Below are positions 1-10,971 of a stretch of 64,000 bases of DNA, one piece after another. The notes beneath the pieces were generated by a model. The model did no database searches, was not told where the DNA came from, and saw nothing but the letters and a program-made list of their open reading frames with translations. Source of the DNA: Microcyclospora pomicola (Eukaryota > Ascomycota > Dothideomycetes > Capnodiales); contig NHNY01000001.1 in the NCBI GenBank assembly GCA_002786065.1, positions 2,108,001 to 2,172,000 on the forward strand, read 5' to 3'. Position numbers and translations under genes: made by a program. Numbering within the stretch: the first letter of the stretch is position 1; each line of letters starts with the position of its first letter.

Positions 1-116
1 CGAAACGTCTCCCGTGGGGATGGCGACGGTGCTCTCGATGGTAGGGTAGACGATACAGTGCTCGCGGCAACAGATGAAGCCTTACTCTGCTTCGCAGACT
101 TGCTCGGTTTCACCAT
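1..116 (-). CDS. N-terminus of an unidentified protein, cut by window edge
   Basis: An ATG at 116 on the minus strand opens a frame that stays open to base 1 (38 codons). It reads MVKPSKSAKQSKASS followed by a Ser/Ala/Pro-rich stretch. Basic, Ser-rich starts like this are common in fungal nuclear or nucleolar proteins, but no domain lies in the visible part, so no function is assigned. Codon composition looks coding and there is no stop before the edge. It would be divergent from the importin gene at 929, with about 0.8 kb between the two starts. A chance ORF is possible because only 38 codons are visible. Confidence 0.4.
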   Translation of the reverse strand, partial: MVKPSKSAKQSKASSVAASTVSSTLPSRAPSPSPRETF

Positions 117-928
117 GGTGCCGATAAGTACAATGCGAAGCTGGCTTTTCTTGTCCACAGTATCCACAGATTTCGACTAGACGACCAGACAGAAGCGGTT
201 GCGAACGTATCAGAATCTCTTCAGCGATCCGTCTCATGCACAATCGGCAGGCACACGACCACACGGGCTTTCATGCAGCCATCAATGCAAGATGGGCGTC
301 GGCGAGGGATCGGTGGTTGGACGGTCGGAATGTGGAGCGGAGAGTCGATGAGTACATGGAGATATTGGTATTGGGGACTGACAGTTGAGAGAAAAGAGGA
401 TGACAAGCGCGGGAGGAAGTCGACGGATTGGTGTGTTACGAAGTACTATGCTGGAGGTTCTAGGTCATGTAGAGCTGTCTCAGTCCAAACGGGAGACGCG
501 GCTCGTTGCAAAATGCTCGCCGCGCTTCTTGATAGACGATGTTCTGTCTCCCGAGATTATGTCAACTTCGCAGTCCAGAGAGGAGGGACGTAAGCCTATG
601 TATTCTGCACTCGGTGTTCAACTTTCATGGGAGAGGAAGAGAAAGAAGAGGAAAGCGGAGCAAGCAAAGATTCCTTAACACTGGATGGACAAGCGTTGCC
701 ATATTTGTTGTTCATTGTGTCAAATGTCGAGGCATCGCACTACTGTTCGCAATTGTGAAGAAGCTCAGCATATGAAATGATACATGTACATACACCCGCA
801 CTTCACACATGATATCTCGTGACTGTTGAAGGATCTCGAGAAGTTATAGAGTTTGAACAACTCGAACCTCAAATCCTTGACACGGCCATGAATCTATGAG
901 CTTTGCAACAAGCACTTAGAACGTTACT
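117..928. other. Intergenic, upstream of the importin gene
   Basis: About 0.8 kb between the edge ORF and the importin start. Several overlapping ORFs of 60-106 codons occur on both strands here. Their composition looks random, frames overlap each other and none shows a domain. I see no gene, RNA or repeat. It presumably carries both promoters. Confidence 0.5.
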
Positions 929-3900
929 ATGCCTTCGTTCTCGATCGAAGTGCCGGGCGAGGCCAATCCTCTAAATGATGGCCAGCTCGTCCAGGCACTT
1001 CGGTCAGCATCTTCTTCCGATCCAACTCAGATCCAGTCTGGGACCAAACAGCTACAGCAATGGGAGAAGACACCAGGTTTCTATAAGATTCTTCAGAGCG
1101 CATATCTCGATCACCAACAGCCGCTTGAGATACGATACTTGGCGATCATTCAACTCAAGAATGGTATTGACAAGTACTGGCGAAAAACAGCTATCAAGTA
1201 AGAATGGTTTCTCTCTTGGTTGTTGTGTTCAGACAATCATTCTGTGTTCATATGGCAATACCGATGCACTGACACGCCCCTGCAGTGCGGTGCAGAAAGA
1301 TGACAAGGACGCCATTCGAGCACGGCTACTGGATGGTTGTTCAAATGAACCAGACGATAGACTAGCTCTACAAAGTGCTCTAGTGATTGCAAAGATCGCT
1401 CGGTTCGAATACCCAAACGAGTGGCCTGACTTGTTTTCTTCATTGATACAGACGCTGAGATCTGCTTCGCAAGTGCCTCCCCTACATCTTGCCCGTACCC
1501 TACTAGTGCTACTACATGTGGTCAAAGAGTTGTCGACGGGCCGACTACAGCGCACTCGACAGAACATGCAGGCCGCAACTCCTGAAATCGTGCATGTTCT
1601 TGGCCAGTTGTACGCCGACTCGATCTCGTTCTGGAGCACACGGATCGACATCCACGATGAGAGTGTCATGCCCGAGGTACTGAGGGTCATGAGCTTGAGT
1701 CTGCTCGCTATCAAGATCCTTCGGAGACTGCTGGTAATGGGTTACGAACACCCGAACAGAGACCAAGATGTGGTTTCATTTTGGAGCCTAGCTGAACAGC
1801 AACTAGGCGCGTTCATGCAGACCAGACATATCTCTCGAAGTACAGCTGTGGTTTCATTACTCGAGAAAAACACGCTACAATTAGCCAAGCTCCATCATGA
1901 AATGGCCAAAGATCATTCCGCGGCATTCATACTTCTCCCGAACTCACTGGACCTAGTGAGGTCATATTGGGGGCTGATCAAAGAATTTGGCCAGTCTTTT
2001 GGCTCGAAAGAAGCAGTAACTTCAGTGATAGCATCTTCAACCATTGGTATGGATGGGGATGTAGGGGACGGTCGATCGGCAACAGAGAAGCTGGCTTTGA
2101 AAGGATTACTCATACTACGTGCTTGTGTAAAAATGGTCCATAATCCAACACAGACATTCAAGACCCGCACACCAGATGATAAAGAGGAGAAGTCACGAGC
2201 TACCGAAGCGGTAAAACAACAGCTCCTGTCACAGACCATGATCGAGGAGGTCATGGAGATCATTGTCACAAAGTATTTCGTCTTCCGTGCCAGTGACCTT
2301 CGAGAGTGGGAAGAGGAACCAGAAGAATGGGAAAAGCGGGAAGAAGGTGATGGAGAAGATTGGGAGTTTTCTATCCGATCTTGCTCGGAGAAACTGTTCT
2401 TGGACCTTGCCATCAACTATAAAGAGGTGCTTGTGCAGCCTCTCCTCCAGGTGTTCTTTTCTGTTGCGTCACTGCAAAACGAGGATGTGCTGTTCAAAGA
2501 CTCCGTCTACACCGCAATCGGACTGTCAGCACCTGTAGTACATGATCATCTAGACTTCGACGCGTTCATCCGAAACGTCCTCGCTGTCGAGGTGCAGAAG
2601 TCTAAGCCTGGGTTTAACATCATCCGTCGACGAGCAGCGATCCTCATCGCTCAATGGATCCCCATCAAGCTGAAGGAGCGACAGCTAGTATATCGAATGT
2701 TCCAACACATGTTACGGAAGGACGATCCTGTCAATGACCAGGTGGTGCGCGTCACAGCTGCTCGTCAGTTTTGCAAGGTGGCAGACGATTGGGAGTTTAC
2801 GGCCGAGCAGTTTCTGCCGTTCGCCGATGAGATTTTGTCACGAATCATGCATCTGATCGAGGAGGTAGAGCTTACGGAGACAAAGATGGCTTTGCTCAAC
2901 ACCATCTCCGTGGTTGTAGAGCGGATGGACCATAACATTTCCCCGTTTGCCGAGCGCATCGTCGTCCTTCTACCGCCACTCTGGGAGGCTTCCGGGGATG
3001 AACATCTAATGAAGCAAGCTATCTTGACAATTCTTGCTAGACTGGTCAATGCTATGAGAGCCGACTCCCTCCCCTTGCACTCGATGGTGTTCCCGATCAT
3101 TAAAGGCGCGGTCGAGCCGGGTTCTGAGACTCAAGTATATCTGCGTGACGACGCTATGGACCTATGGGCATCCATACTGGTGCAAACACCAGCACCGGCC
3201 TCCTCTGACCTCTTACAGCTAGTATCGTACCTTTTCCCCATCTTCGAGTCGGGCTCAGACAATCTGAGGCAAGCTCTCGAGATTGCTCGATCATATATGC
3301 TGCTTTCGCCGAGCTACATGCTATCTGACAATAACCGCACAACACTTTTCACGCACCTCTCCAGCCTCTTTGGCACGCTTCGTCCGGAAGCCAATGGTAT
3401 GGTGTGCAATCTCGTAGAGGACACAATTCGCGCGGCTCAGATGCTAGGAGGCGAACAAGCTGTGGCGCAGACGGCTGTTGACCTTGGCCAGACAGGCTTT
3501 CTCGGCAAGCTTTTAGAGGGACTCCACGGAAGCTGGACTGCACATTGCACCACTGGTCCACTTGCACAAACTGCCTTAGTTGATGGCATCGTGGAGACCG
3601 ACTACTTTTCCATCCTTGCACGGCTCATACTGGGCAGCGACGTGGGAAGCTTCTGTCAAAGCTGCGCGTCAGCCGCGGCTTCCATCAAGGGTATCCCGCC
3701 AACAGACAACCTGGAGTCGACCATGAAGTGGTTGCTCGAAGAATGGTTCTCCCACTTCGAGAACGTCGGTGATCCAAGTCGGCGCAAACTCATGTGTCTT
3801 GCTCTGACCAAGCTCCTACAAACAAATCAACCTTTCATCTTGCTCAACCTGCAGTTACTCATGACTACATGGACAGATGTTGTCACCGAGCTACGTGAGG

Positions 3901-4169
3901 ACGCCACAGGGACTTCTGGAGACTCTTTGGTCTACTCGCTTGCTGCAGATCCGGATCCAGCGGATGCATCGCGGACGCCGGAAGACGATAGAAGTCGCGA
4001 GTACTCTCAGAAGGACGAAGTACATTCCGTCCCATTGCCGCAGTGGATCCAGATGCACCTACAGCAGAGCATTGCGGAATGCGGTGGAGAAGAGCGCTTC
4101 CGAAATGAATGGTTGGCCAATGTGGATCAGGATGTACTGAAGGGATTTGGGACGCTTGGGATCATGTGA
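929..4169 (+). CDS. KAP120: Importin-11 / Kap120-type karyopherin beta
   Basis: Two exons, 929-1197 and 1286-4169, joined by a GTAAGA...CAG intron (1198-1285) give a 1050-aa protein, the usual length for importin-11. The first exon starts with MPSFSIEVPG and carries the importin-beta N-terminal (IBN) signature, in which LQQWEKTPGFY and LAIIQLKNGIDKYWR are recognisable (about residues 30-90). The remainder is all-helical, HEAT-like, with an acidic stretch (WEEEPEEWEKREEGDGEDWEF) near the middle. Such proteins carry cargo through the nuclear pore and release it on Ran-GTP; yeast Kap120 imports ribosome-biogenesis and cell-cycle cargo. The splice restores the family reading frame (AINAVQKDD), so a start at 929 plus one intron is preferred over the long frame that begins without ATG. 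Assignment within the importin-beta superfamily rests on overall pattern and length. Confidence 0.88.
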
Positions 4170-4753
4170 TCGGTTGTGTGAGCTTGGTCGACTTGGCCGT
4201 GTTGCAAGGGCCTGCATACGTTCGAAAATACTTCCATAAAAAGGCATTTTACATTCAGCGGCCAGGAGCAGGATGTCTTATGCAATGTTGGCGCTTCCGC
4301 TCAACCACAGGCCGAGAGCATGACGGTTTCCGCCCTGGTTTCCCATCTTCGATTGCGCCACTCTTCTCCCAAATGCACAATTTGATCCTGTTTGCTTCCT
4401 CATCGACAGTGCGCAGATGATTACGTTCGAGAATCGTCTCTGCAGCTTTAGACTTCAGCTGTTTAGCATTGCAGGCGACGAGCATCCGAAGTACACAAGT
4501 CGTAGTCTGCTTCACGAGAATCGAGGTGCTTCCAGGTGAAGACTTTCTCGCATGCCGTGACTCGATGGTGCACCGGATCCCAGAGCCAGATGTGGTTTGA
4601 CGTTCGTAGAATCGCAGAAAGTCTTTCCGACCGACTCGTTGCTTTTCGCGGCGACGGAAAATGCAGACCCTATCGCGCGAGGCTCTTGCTTGTCTTTGTC
4701 GGTGATCGTGCTGTGTCCAGACTTAGCAACACGGATTCATCCGTAGAAGCTCC
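4170..4753. other. Convergent 3' intergenic region
   Basis: Region between the 3' ends of the importin gene (+) and the PRKRIP1-like gene (-). A minus-strand frame of roughly 155 codons (about 4255-4720) is open but has no ATG at its start and no recognisable domain, so it is not called. Presumably holds both 3' UTRs. Confidence 0.45.
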
Positions 4754-5347
4754 TCAATCATCATCGTGAATCACAATTCCCAGCTCCTCTTCCGCTGTTT
4801 GAACAGAATCAACATCCTCCTCCTGCTCTGTCGCGCCTCCAGGGGCCCTAGCTGGCGTCGCAAATTTCCTCTTCAAACCTCCTTGCACCTCCGTAGCCTC
4901 ACCACCACCGCCGGGCACGCCCTTCCCCTTCTGTTTCCGCATCTTGACCTTTTCTCTCTTCCTCCGTCGTTTCTCTAGTGCCTCCTCATCAGCTCGCCTC
5001 CTCTCCTCGACCTTCGCCGCATATTCCGCATCCTTCTCCTCTCGCTCGGTCTCCTCGTCCATTGCTCGTAGTCGCTCATACTCTCGCCTGCGACTTGCTT
5101 TGTAGACATGGAACTCCCCCGAGCCAGCTCCGGCGCTGGATCCTTGCACATTCGCGACGATTTCCGGGGGCGCTACAGCGGACTTGGAGAGTGCTGTGGA
5201 AGCTGATGGGAGGCGGATCTCGTGTGTAGGGTTGGCAAAGAGCGCGTTGACGGAAGCGGAGTGTTGAGAGGTGGGTGAGAGAGCACGCTTTTTAGTTGCA
5301 GGGCGTGAGAATGGCTTTTTGAACGGCTCGGCATTAGAGGTCGCCAT
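4754..5347 (-). CDS. PRKRIP1-like splicing protein (DUF1168)
   Basis: A single-exon 197-aa protein. The central segment GEFHVYKASRRREYERLR, followed by an acidic/basic helix (MDEETEREEKDAEY...), is the DUF1168 hallmark found in PRKR-interacting protein 1. It leads into a long charged single helix (about residues 80-140) rich in Arg, Lys and Glu, with a basic tail RKREKVKMRKQKGKG. In the human catalytic-step spliceosome PRKRIP1 acts as a long helix bridging U2 and other components, so a nuclear splicing role is inferred. The N-terminus is disordered and Ser/Pro-rich, the C-terminus acidic. The ATG at 5347 is the first in frame. The gene is divergent from the phosphatase gene at 5640. Confidence 0.8.
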   Translation of the reverse strand: MATSNAEPFKKPFSRPATKKRALSPTSQHSASVNALFANPTHEIRLPSASTALSKSAVAPPEIVANVQGSSAGAGSGEFHVYKASRRREYERLRAMDEETEREEKDAEYAAKVEERRRADEEALEKRRRKREKVKMRKQKGKGVPGGGGEATEVQGGLKRKFATPARAPGGATEQEEDVDSVQTAEEELGIVIHDDD

Positions 5348-5639
5348 TTTGGGCGATTCGGCGAAGTGTCACTCGTTCTGTCCTGGTTGAAGATCTACTT
5401 AGAAATCGTAGAGGCATCTTCACATGCTTCGCTGACTAAAGAGAAATGATGTCGCCACAGCTTTCCAGTGTCTCGTGTTCCACCCTTAAGCCTCTATATA
5501 CCTACTTACCAAACCACATTATACTCACATTTGATCTACAGATCAGGAAGATACCCAAGGTAGCTACCTAGGCGCGTTGATCTTTCTGTTTCCTGAAGTA
5601 GCATTACACCGTTCCACAGAAGTCTACAGCAGGTTCAAG
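5348..5639. promoter_or_regulatory. Divergent promoter, PRKRIP1-like / phosphatase
   Basis: A 292-bp interval between two start codons pointing away from each other, so both promoters must lie here or overlap. It contains a palindromic-looking ACCTAGGT-type core (ctacctaggcg near 5566) and short AT-rich stretches, but no clear TATA box next to either start. Confidence 0.5.
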
Positions 5640-7211
5640 ATGGGCAAACCACGCCTCATCATCCTCATCAGACATGCACAAAGTGAAGGCAATAAGAACC
5701 GTGAGATCCACCAGATGGTGCCCGACCACCGCGTCAAACTCACGGACGATGGCTGGCAACAAGTACGTTTATCAACCCCAAATCAACCATCTCCTCAACA
5801 AGCAATACCTGACTAACACCCCAGGCTGAAGATGCCGGACGGCGCCTACGCCACCTCTTGAAGCCAGACGACACGCTTCAGATCTACACGTCTCCCTATC
5901 GAAGGACACGCGAGACGACTGAAGGTATCCTCAAGACTCTTACCGCTCGAAACGATCCCGACGATCCCGCGCCATCCCCTTTCTCCCGATCAAAGATAAA
6001 GGTCTACGAGGAGCCACGGATCCGCGAGCAGGACTTTGGCAACTTTCAGCCCTGCTCGGCGGAGATGGAACGGATGTGGAGGGAGCGAAGCGACTACGGC
6101 CATTTCTTCTACCGCATCCCGAATGGAGAGAGTGCGGCAGATGCCTACGATCGAATCAGTGGGTTCAACGAGAGTCTGTGGCGGCAGTTCGGCGAGAAGG
6201 ACTTTCCAAGTGTTTGTGTGCTCGTCACTCATGGACTGATGTCAAGAGTGTTCCTCATGAAGTGGTGCGTGTGCATCTATATGTCCATCCTTCATAACAA
6301 AGACACTAATAAACTCCAGGTATCACTGGTCTGTCGAGTATTTCGAAGATCTGCGCAACGTTAACCACTGCGAGTTCATCGTGATGCAGCAAAATCTCGA
6401 CAGCGGGAAATTCCTGCTGCAGAACCAACTCCGGACCTGGTCGGAACTCAAAAGACAGAAGGCCCAGCAGACCCGAGCGGTAGAGGAGGCGCGGAAGGAC
6501 CCGCAACGACGGAACACGCTGTCGAGTTTCTTGGCCGAGCAGGACGAAAGCCCCGTTATCCTCCCGCAGAAATGGGGCGGTTGTGTCGGAGGCTGTAATC
6601 ACCATCACGAGCAGTTTCCACGGCGAGAGAAAGAGGCAGCGGCAGTGTCTGGACAGGATCTGGCATTGCCACCAGCAGCCACGGTCTCGCAAGGTCAAGA
6701 CCTCGCACTCGAAGCAACAACCTCAGCACCCTCTACCGCCCCTCCAACCACTGCGAGTCAGCCAAGCGCCATCCCTCATCTCCCGGGCCACAGCCGCCAA
6801 GCATCTTACCACCTCCCCGGCCGCGACGGCGGGGGCGGCGACATGACACCCCATGAGATGAGCGATGCCGACTCCGACGGCGGCAGTGGCGCATCCTACT
6901 TCGACCCCTCGAACCCGTTTGACAAACACTCCCCTTCGCCACCACAGCTTCGCCACAAGCAAAAACCCACACGCAAGCCGACGGTCCAGGACCTCGAGCG
7001 CTGGGCGACGGAAAGTGGCATGGGCCGGGGCACCAAAGCCGATCCCTTGGGCGATGAGGCGGAGGACGACGATGACGCCGCCGACGCGGACGTGGCTGTG
7101 CATGAAGACCGAGCGCCGGAGCGCGAAGGGCCCATCGTTGAGAGACTGGAACACGTCGATCTCCAGGCGGCGGAGGCGGAAGACCGCGGACTACGAGGGA
7201 GTGTGTATTGA
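5640..7211 (+). CDS. Histidine phosphatase of the Det1/phosphoglycerate-mutase type
   Basis: Three exons, 5640-5762, 5825-6264 and 6320-7211, encode 484 aa; introns are 62 and 55 nt with GTACGT and GTGCGT donors. Residues 1-15 contain the RHG motif (LIRHAQSEGN, nucleophile His12); TSPYRRTRET supplies the phosphate-binding Arg, and VTHG (His177) the second catalytic His, so the active site looks intact. The segment MKWYHWSVEYFEDLRN is rebuilt exactly by the second splice. Yeast Det1 (YDR051C) is the likely relative, a cytosolic phosphatase linked to sterol transport; this is assigned by pattern only. After the domain (about residue 240) comes a long disordered tail rich in Pro, Ser and acidic residues. 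An in-frame upstream TTG was ignored in favour of the ATG at 5640. Confidence 0.85.
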
Positions 7212-8793
7212 GCAGATCGTCCGATACAGCTCCAGTGTGCGCCCCAACGATCGGAAGGGTCTGTGAAAAGTGTTCTCGATCTACCTCTACGAGATGACAA
7301 ATGACATGAAATGATAATACCTAGTATATAACGACCTAAAGCTACGTTTTTAAAACTAGACTGGGCCATTCGTGCACATCTAGGATCTCTCCTTGTCCTC
7401 GTCCTAGTCGTCGTTTCGTAGCATTCTATCATTCCTACGCGACTCCGCCGTGTCACTGGTCCATTAGTGCTGCTCCTACCCAGCTGATATCAGGAAGACG
7501 GCAGATCTGAAATCCCTGCTGATCTCAACATGGGAGGACTGTCGGGCTACTATGACAACCAAGGGACGTGTATGTGATCAAGCGGAACTACGATGTAGGT
7601 AGATTGAGGGTGCCGTCCATAGACTACTCTACAACCAAAGTCCAATATTCCAACAGCCTCCCTGCACGGGCATGCAAGTACAGAAACCCCGTGCAGAAAC
7701 CCCGTGGAACGATTCACATGCACCAGGCAAACAGACGTGGAAAAGATATTATAGGTGAATACTAGATGCGTACATACATACATGTACATAAGATAGCGAG
7801 CGCCGTGAGACATGCGCGGGACCAGCCCATGCCCATGTCGTGCCATGCTAAACCGTGCCATGCCATGCCATGCTCCATGACGAAGAAAGATCGAAGGAAA
7901 GAGGGGGGAAACGAACGAACCAAGAATTAAAAACAGGTATGGATGAACAGAAACGCCAGGCAAAATGCGTGCAGTGCGCTTTTAGATCGTCGGGAGAACG
8001 CCTTGGATTGATTGCGAGAAGATGAAGGAAAGATGCGAGTACTGATCTGTCGCCCAGGTTGTCATGCAAGCAAGCGTATCGAGCAAAGTCGTGAGCATAC
8101 TCAGATGCAGCATACCAACATGAGTGATATCCTGGTCCATGCAGTGCACACATGGACGGAAGTCGGCATGAACATGAGCGTGAGCGTGACGAGCCGGCGC
8201 TGCCGAAACGGCGAGTTGCATACCAGAAAGAGAAGTCGAAGGACCGTAAGAGTGAGAAAGGCGAGGTCATGCTTCATGCGCGTAAAAAAAGTGTGTACCT
8301 TAGGTGCAGTGACGTCTCAAGGTCCAAATTACTTTCCGCCAATACGCCGCTGACGTCGTAAGCGTTATACGTCCGGCGAGATGGCGGAGATTGTGATGTG
8401 GTAGGCTTAACCCAAGATCATCAGTAACGCTGGGCACAACGCCGAGACCACTACACCACCCTCTCGTAGACGATGCGGTGTGACGATGCAACACCACGTT
8501 AAGGCTGCGAGTCACGGTGACCTTCGATAAGTCCCTTGTTGCGTTGGTGGGTGTGAACGTATCGTTTCGGTAGGATTGAAGGAAGTCCCGGAGCATTCTT
8601 AGAATAGTGGAAAACCATCCGACGAGGCCTGGCTGCCGGCAGCCTCATTACGGCACGTCAGACGGTCGCCTGCTGAGTCGGCGTTTCATGTCGTAAGCTG
8701 AGATCATCAAAAGAAAAATCACAAACATCGTGGCGCATGTAGATGGAATTCAAGCTGCAAAGAATGGGTAATGGTGGTATGTTTGAAACTATT
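7212..8793. other. Convergent 3' region with short repeats, no gene seen
   Basis: A 1.6-kb interval between the 3' ends of the phosphatase (+) and the Rpn4-like regulator (-). Small ORFs here overlap in several frames and lack domains. It holds a perfect 13-bp tandem duplication (7681-7706), a TACATACATACATG run near 7775, and CCATG pentamers around 7855-7875. A long 3' UTR of the regulator could occupy part of it. Confidence 0.5.
7681..7706. repeat. Perfect 13-bp tandem duplication
   Basis: The unit cagaaaccccgtg occurs twice head to tail with no mismatch. It lies in noncoding 3' sequence and has the look of a replication-slippage product. Confidence 0.85.
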
Positions 8794-10971
8794 TCAATCA
8801 CGACGACCACGCTTCCCAAACGCTTCGGCCTCCGGGTGGACGACACGCATATGTCTCGTCAATGCATCGTTCCGAGAAAATGTCTTCTCCTCGCGACACA
8901 TCGGACACCGGACCTTTTGTTTCCGGCCGTTGTGGATCGTATCTTCATGTCGTGTGAGGTCGTAGGGACGTGAAAAGACTGTGTTGCATGGTTTGTTCGT
9001 AGACGGATTGATCCGAGTACATCGGTGCGGTCCAGCTTGGGAGTTGCGCGCCATGATGGCTGCAGATGTCATGCCTGCGGTCGAGGGATCAGGCGACGCG
9101 CTGGATCGTGGTGACTCAGAACCTGAGCCAGATGACGCGGCCGTGGCTGATCCGTTGCTGGCAGCCTCGTGATGTTGTACTGGCTGGGTGCGATGTACTT
9201 CCCGCTTATGCTTTTGCAGATTGACTGGGGAGTCGAATCGTTGTGTGCAGCCGTGGTAGGTGCATGTGTACGTGCCGGTGTTGGCGCGAGTGTCGGCCGG
9301 TCGTCGGGCCACAGGCTTCTCTTCGTCCATGGATCCCGTCGAGGACTCCATCGAAGTCAGCGTAGCAGGAAATGGCGGAGTGGCGTCGGACGTTTGGTAA
9401 GTCGGCATCTTCGCGGAAGCGTAGGAGGCGACCGGATAGGATATGTTCGGTACTTGTGCTTGCGGCGTCTGATTTTGTGGCAAGCTCATGTACCCATACA
9501 TATCGCCACCAGCCAAGCCATCTGCTGGGGTGGCGCGAAATTTCGGCGTGGTCTGCATTTGCAGATTACCAAAGCTGAATCCCTGCGGCCACTGCTCGGT
9601 GCCGCCGGTGTGTGCTTTGTAACCCGTCGGAACATTGTCTTGAAAGAGCGGTGCTTGATCGGATTCGTTGTAATCCAGCAACGCGTCCTTTGGCGAGATC
9701 GTCTTGGTTGGCTCGCGGTTGAGCTGCGGTCGGTGTTGCGCGTACTCTGCCTGTTCCGCCAGCTCCTTCTGTTTTTGCCTCATTCCAGCTGCGGTACCAA
9801 CACCGTTTGTTGACGCTGGAAACGCGTGCGCAGCGAATGGCGAACCATTCCTGAACGGCGAGCGTTCTCGGGACACGCCAGCGACAGGGTTCGGTGACTG
9901 CGATCTTGCGTTGTTTGCGGTCTGCAGTCGCTGTGACATCACACTGCTGTGTGGTGAGAGGAAGGTTTGTGCAGGCTTTGTCGTGTGCGCGGGAGCAGCG
10001 GAGAGCGCGAGCTGCGGGTTGTATAGCTCATCTTGATATGCTTGCGATTCCGTTCTGAAGAGTTGGACGCCGGGGTTTGGTCGTACAGATTCTGCTTCGG
10101 AAAAAAGTAAGCAATCATCGTAGCCAAATCTCATGTCGTGCACCCAAGGCTCACCATTGCTGCCTGCCAGATTATATTGGGTGGTATCCATCGGATCTCC
10201 GACGCCAGATTGCGGCGTGGCTGGAGAATCGTTCCCACGGCTGGACATTGATCGGCGAGAAGAATGTGAGTAGTCTGGGGTGTATTCTTCGACGTGGTGA
10301 TCAATGGCGAACGACTTCATCGCCTGATGAGCGGAGAACGCTTGCGCAGGCTGTGTAGGGACGTATCCCGTGGTCAAGAAGTTCGACTGCCCGGACGTGT
10401 ATGATGGAGTCAAGTTTTTCGAGTACTCGGTGAAATGGGTTGGCGGGTATTCGGGATTGGCGATGCTAGGATGGTAAGAGATGTTCTGCCCGTAAGGAGA
10501 AGGTGGACCGGTCGAGTTGATGGTCGAAGCAGACGGAGTGCGCTGGTGCGGTCTGGACCTTTTGAGTCCGTTCTGTATCGTGCCTACTGGCCCACCCATG
10601 CTCATGTGCTGTATGTCCCAGTCGGATGCGCCCGGCAGGCCAGCTGCAAAGGCCGGCTGGAGGGTAGGATAGTTATGTGCGCTGGGTGGCAATAGCGAGG
10701 ATGAGGAGTGGTGCTGAGCGTGGTGCAGCGTCGGGTATTGGCCGTCGTTCATACAGAGCGATGAGTGGTGTGGTTCTGTGGCGGAGAGGTCGCGGCCGTG
10801 ATAGGCTTGAACGGGATAGTGATGGTGGTCGATGTCGGTGGCGGTGATGGATAGTAGTGGTGGTGGCGAGTAAAGATGTGAATGTGCGTATAGATGTGGA
10901 ATAGAGGGTGTTGTCGTCGTCTCATAGAAGTGCGGGAGATTTTTGAGAGGGTGCGATGACGCAGTATACAT
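8794..10971 (-). CDS. C2H2 zinc-finger transcription factor, Rpn4-like
   Basis: One uninterrupted frame gives 725 aa. Three C2H2-like units sit at the C-terminus: C-x4-C-x12-H-x4-H (about 568-593), an extended C-x10-C finger reading KPCNTVFSRPYDLTRHEDTIH (about 649-680), and CPMCREEKTFSRNDALTRH (about 687-712). The unusual long-spaced finger with FSRPYDLTRH, next to a KTFSRxDALTRH finger, is the arrangement of yeast Rpn4, the activator of proteasome genes; proteasome control is thus inferred, not shown. The N-terminal 550 residues are low-complexity (His, Ser, Pro, Gln), typical of activation regions, with short acidic patches such as GYDDCLLFSEAES. A basic tail KRGRRD could aid nuclear import. 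The ATG at 10971 is the first in frame. No close paralogue is in the window. Confidence 0.8.
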   Translation of the reverse strand: MYTASSHPLKNLPHFYETTTTPSIPHLYAHSHLYSPPPLLSITATDIDHHHYPVQAYHGRDLSATEPHHSSLCMNDGQYPTLHHAQHHSSSSLLPPSAHNYPTLQPAFAAGLPGASDWDIQHMSMGGPVGTIQNGLKRSRPHQRTPSASTINSTGPPSPYGQNISYHPSIANPEYPPTHFTEYSKNLTPSYTSGQSNFLTTGYVPTQPAQAFSAHQAMKSFAIDHHVEEYTPDYSHSSRRSMSSRGNDSPATPQSGVGDPMDTTQYNLAGSNGEPWVHDMRFGYDDCLLFSEAESVRPNPGVQLFRTESQAYQDELYNPQLALSAAPAHTTKPAQTFLSPHSSVMSQRLQTANNARSQSPNPVAGVSRERSPFRNGSPFAAHAFPASTNGVGTAAGMRQKQKELAEQAEYAQHRPQLNREPTKTISPKDALLDYNESDQAPLFQDNVPTGYKAHTGGTEQWPQGFSFGNLQMQTTPKFRATPADGLAGGDMYGYMSLPQNQTPQAQVPNISYPVASYASAKMPTYQTSDATPPFPATLTSMESSTGSMDEEKPVARRPADTRANTGTYTCTYHGCTQRFDSPVNLQKHKREVHRTQPVQHHEAASNGSATAASSGSGSESPRSSASPDPSTAGMTSAAIMARNSQAGPHRCTRINPSTNKPCNTVFSRPYDLTRHEDTIHNGRKQKVRCPMCREEKTFSRNDALTRHMRVVHPEAEAFGKRGRRD

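Noticed and set aside
4255-4720. Open minus-strand frame of about 155 codons in the convergent region
   Set aside because: No ATG at its start, no domain, and overlaps presumed 3' UTRs; composition does not favour coding.
8395-8475. tRNA-like stretch on the minus strand with a GTAGTGGT A-box-like core and complementary GTGGT/ACCAC ends
   Set aside because: The B-box lacks the invariant C, the span between the complementary ends is only about 62 nt, and no anticodon stem could be folded.
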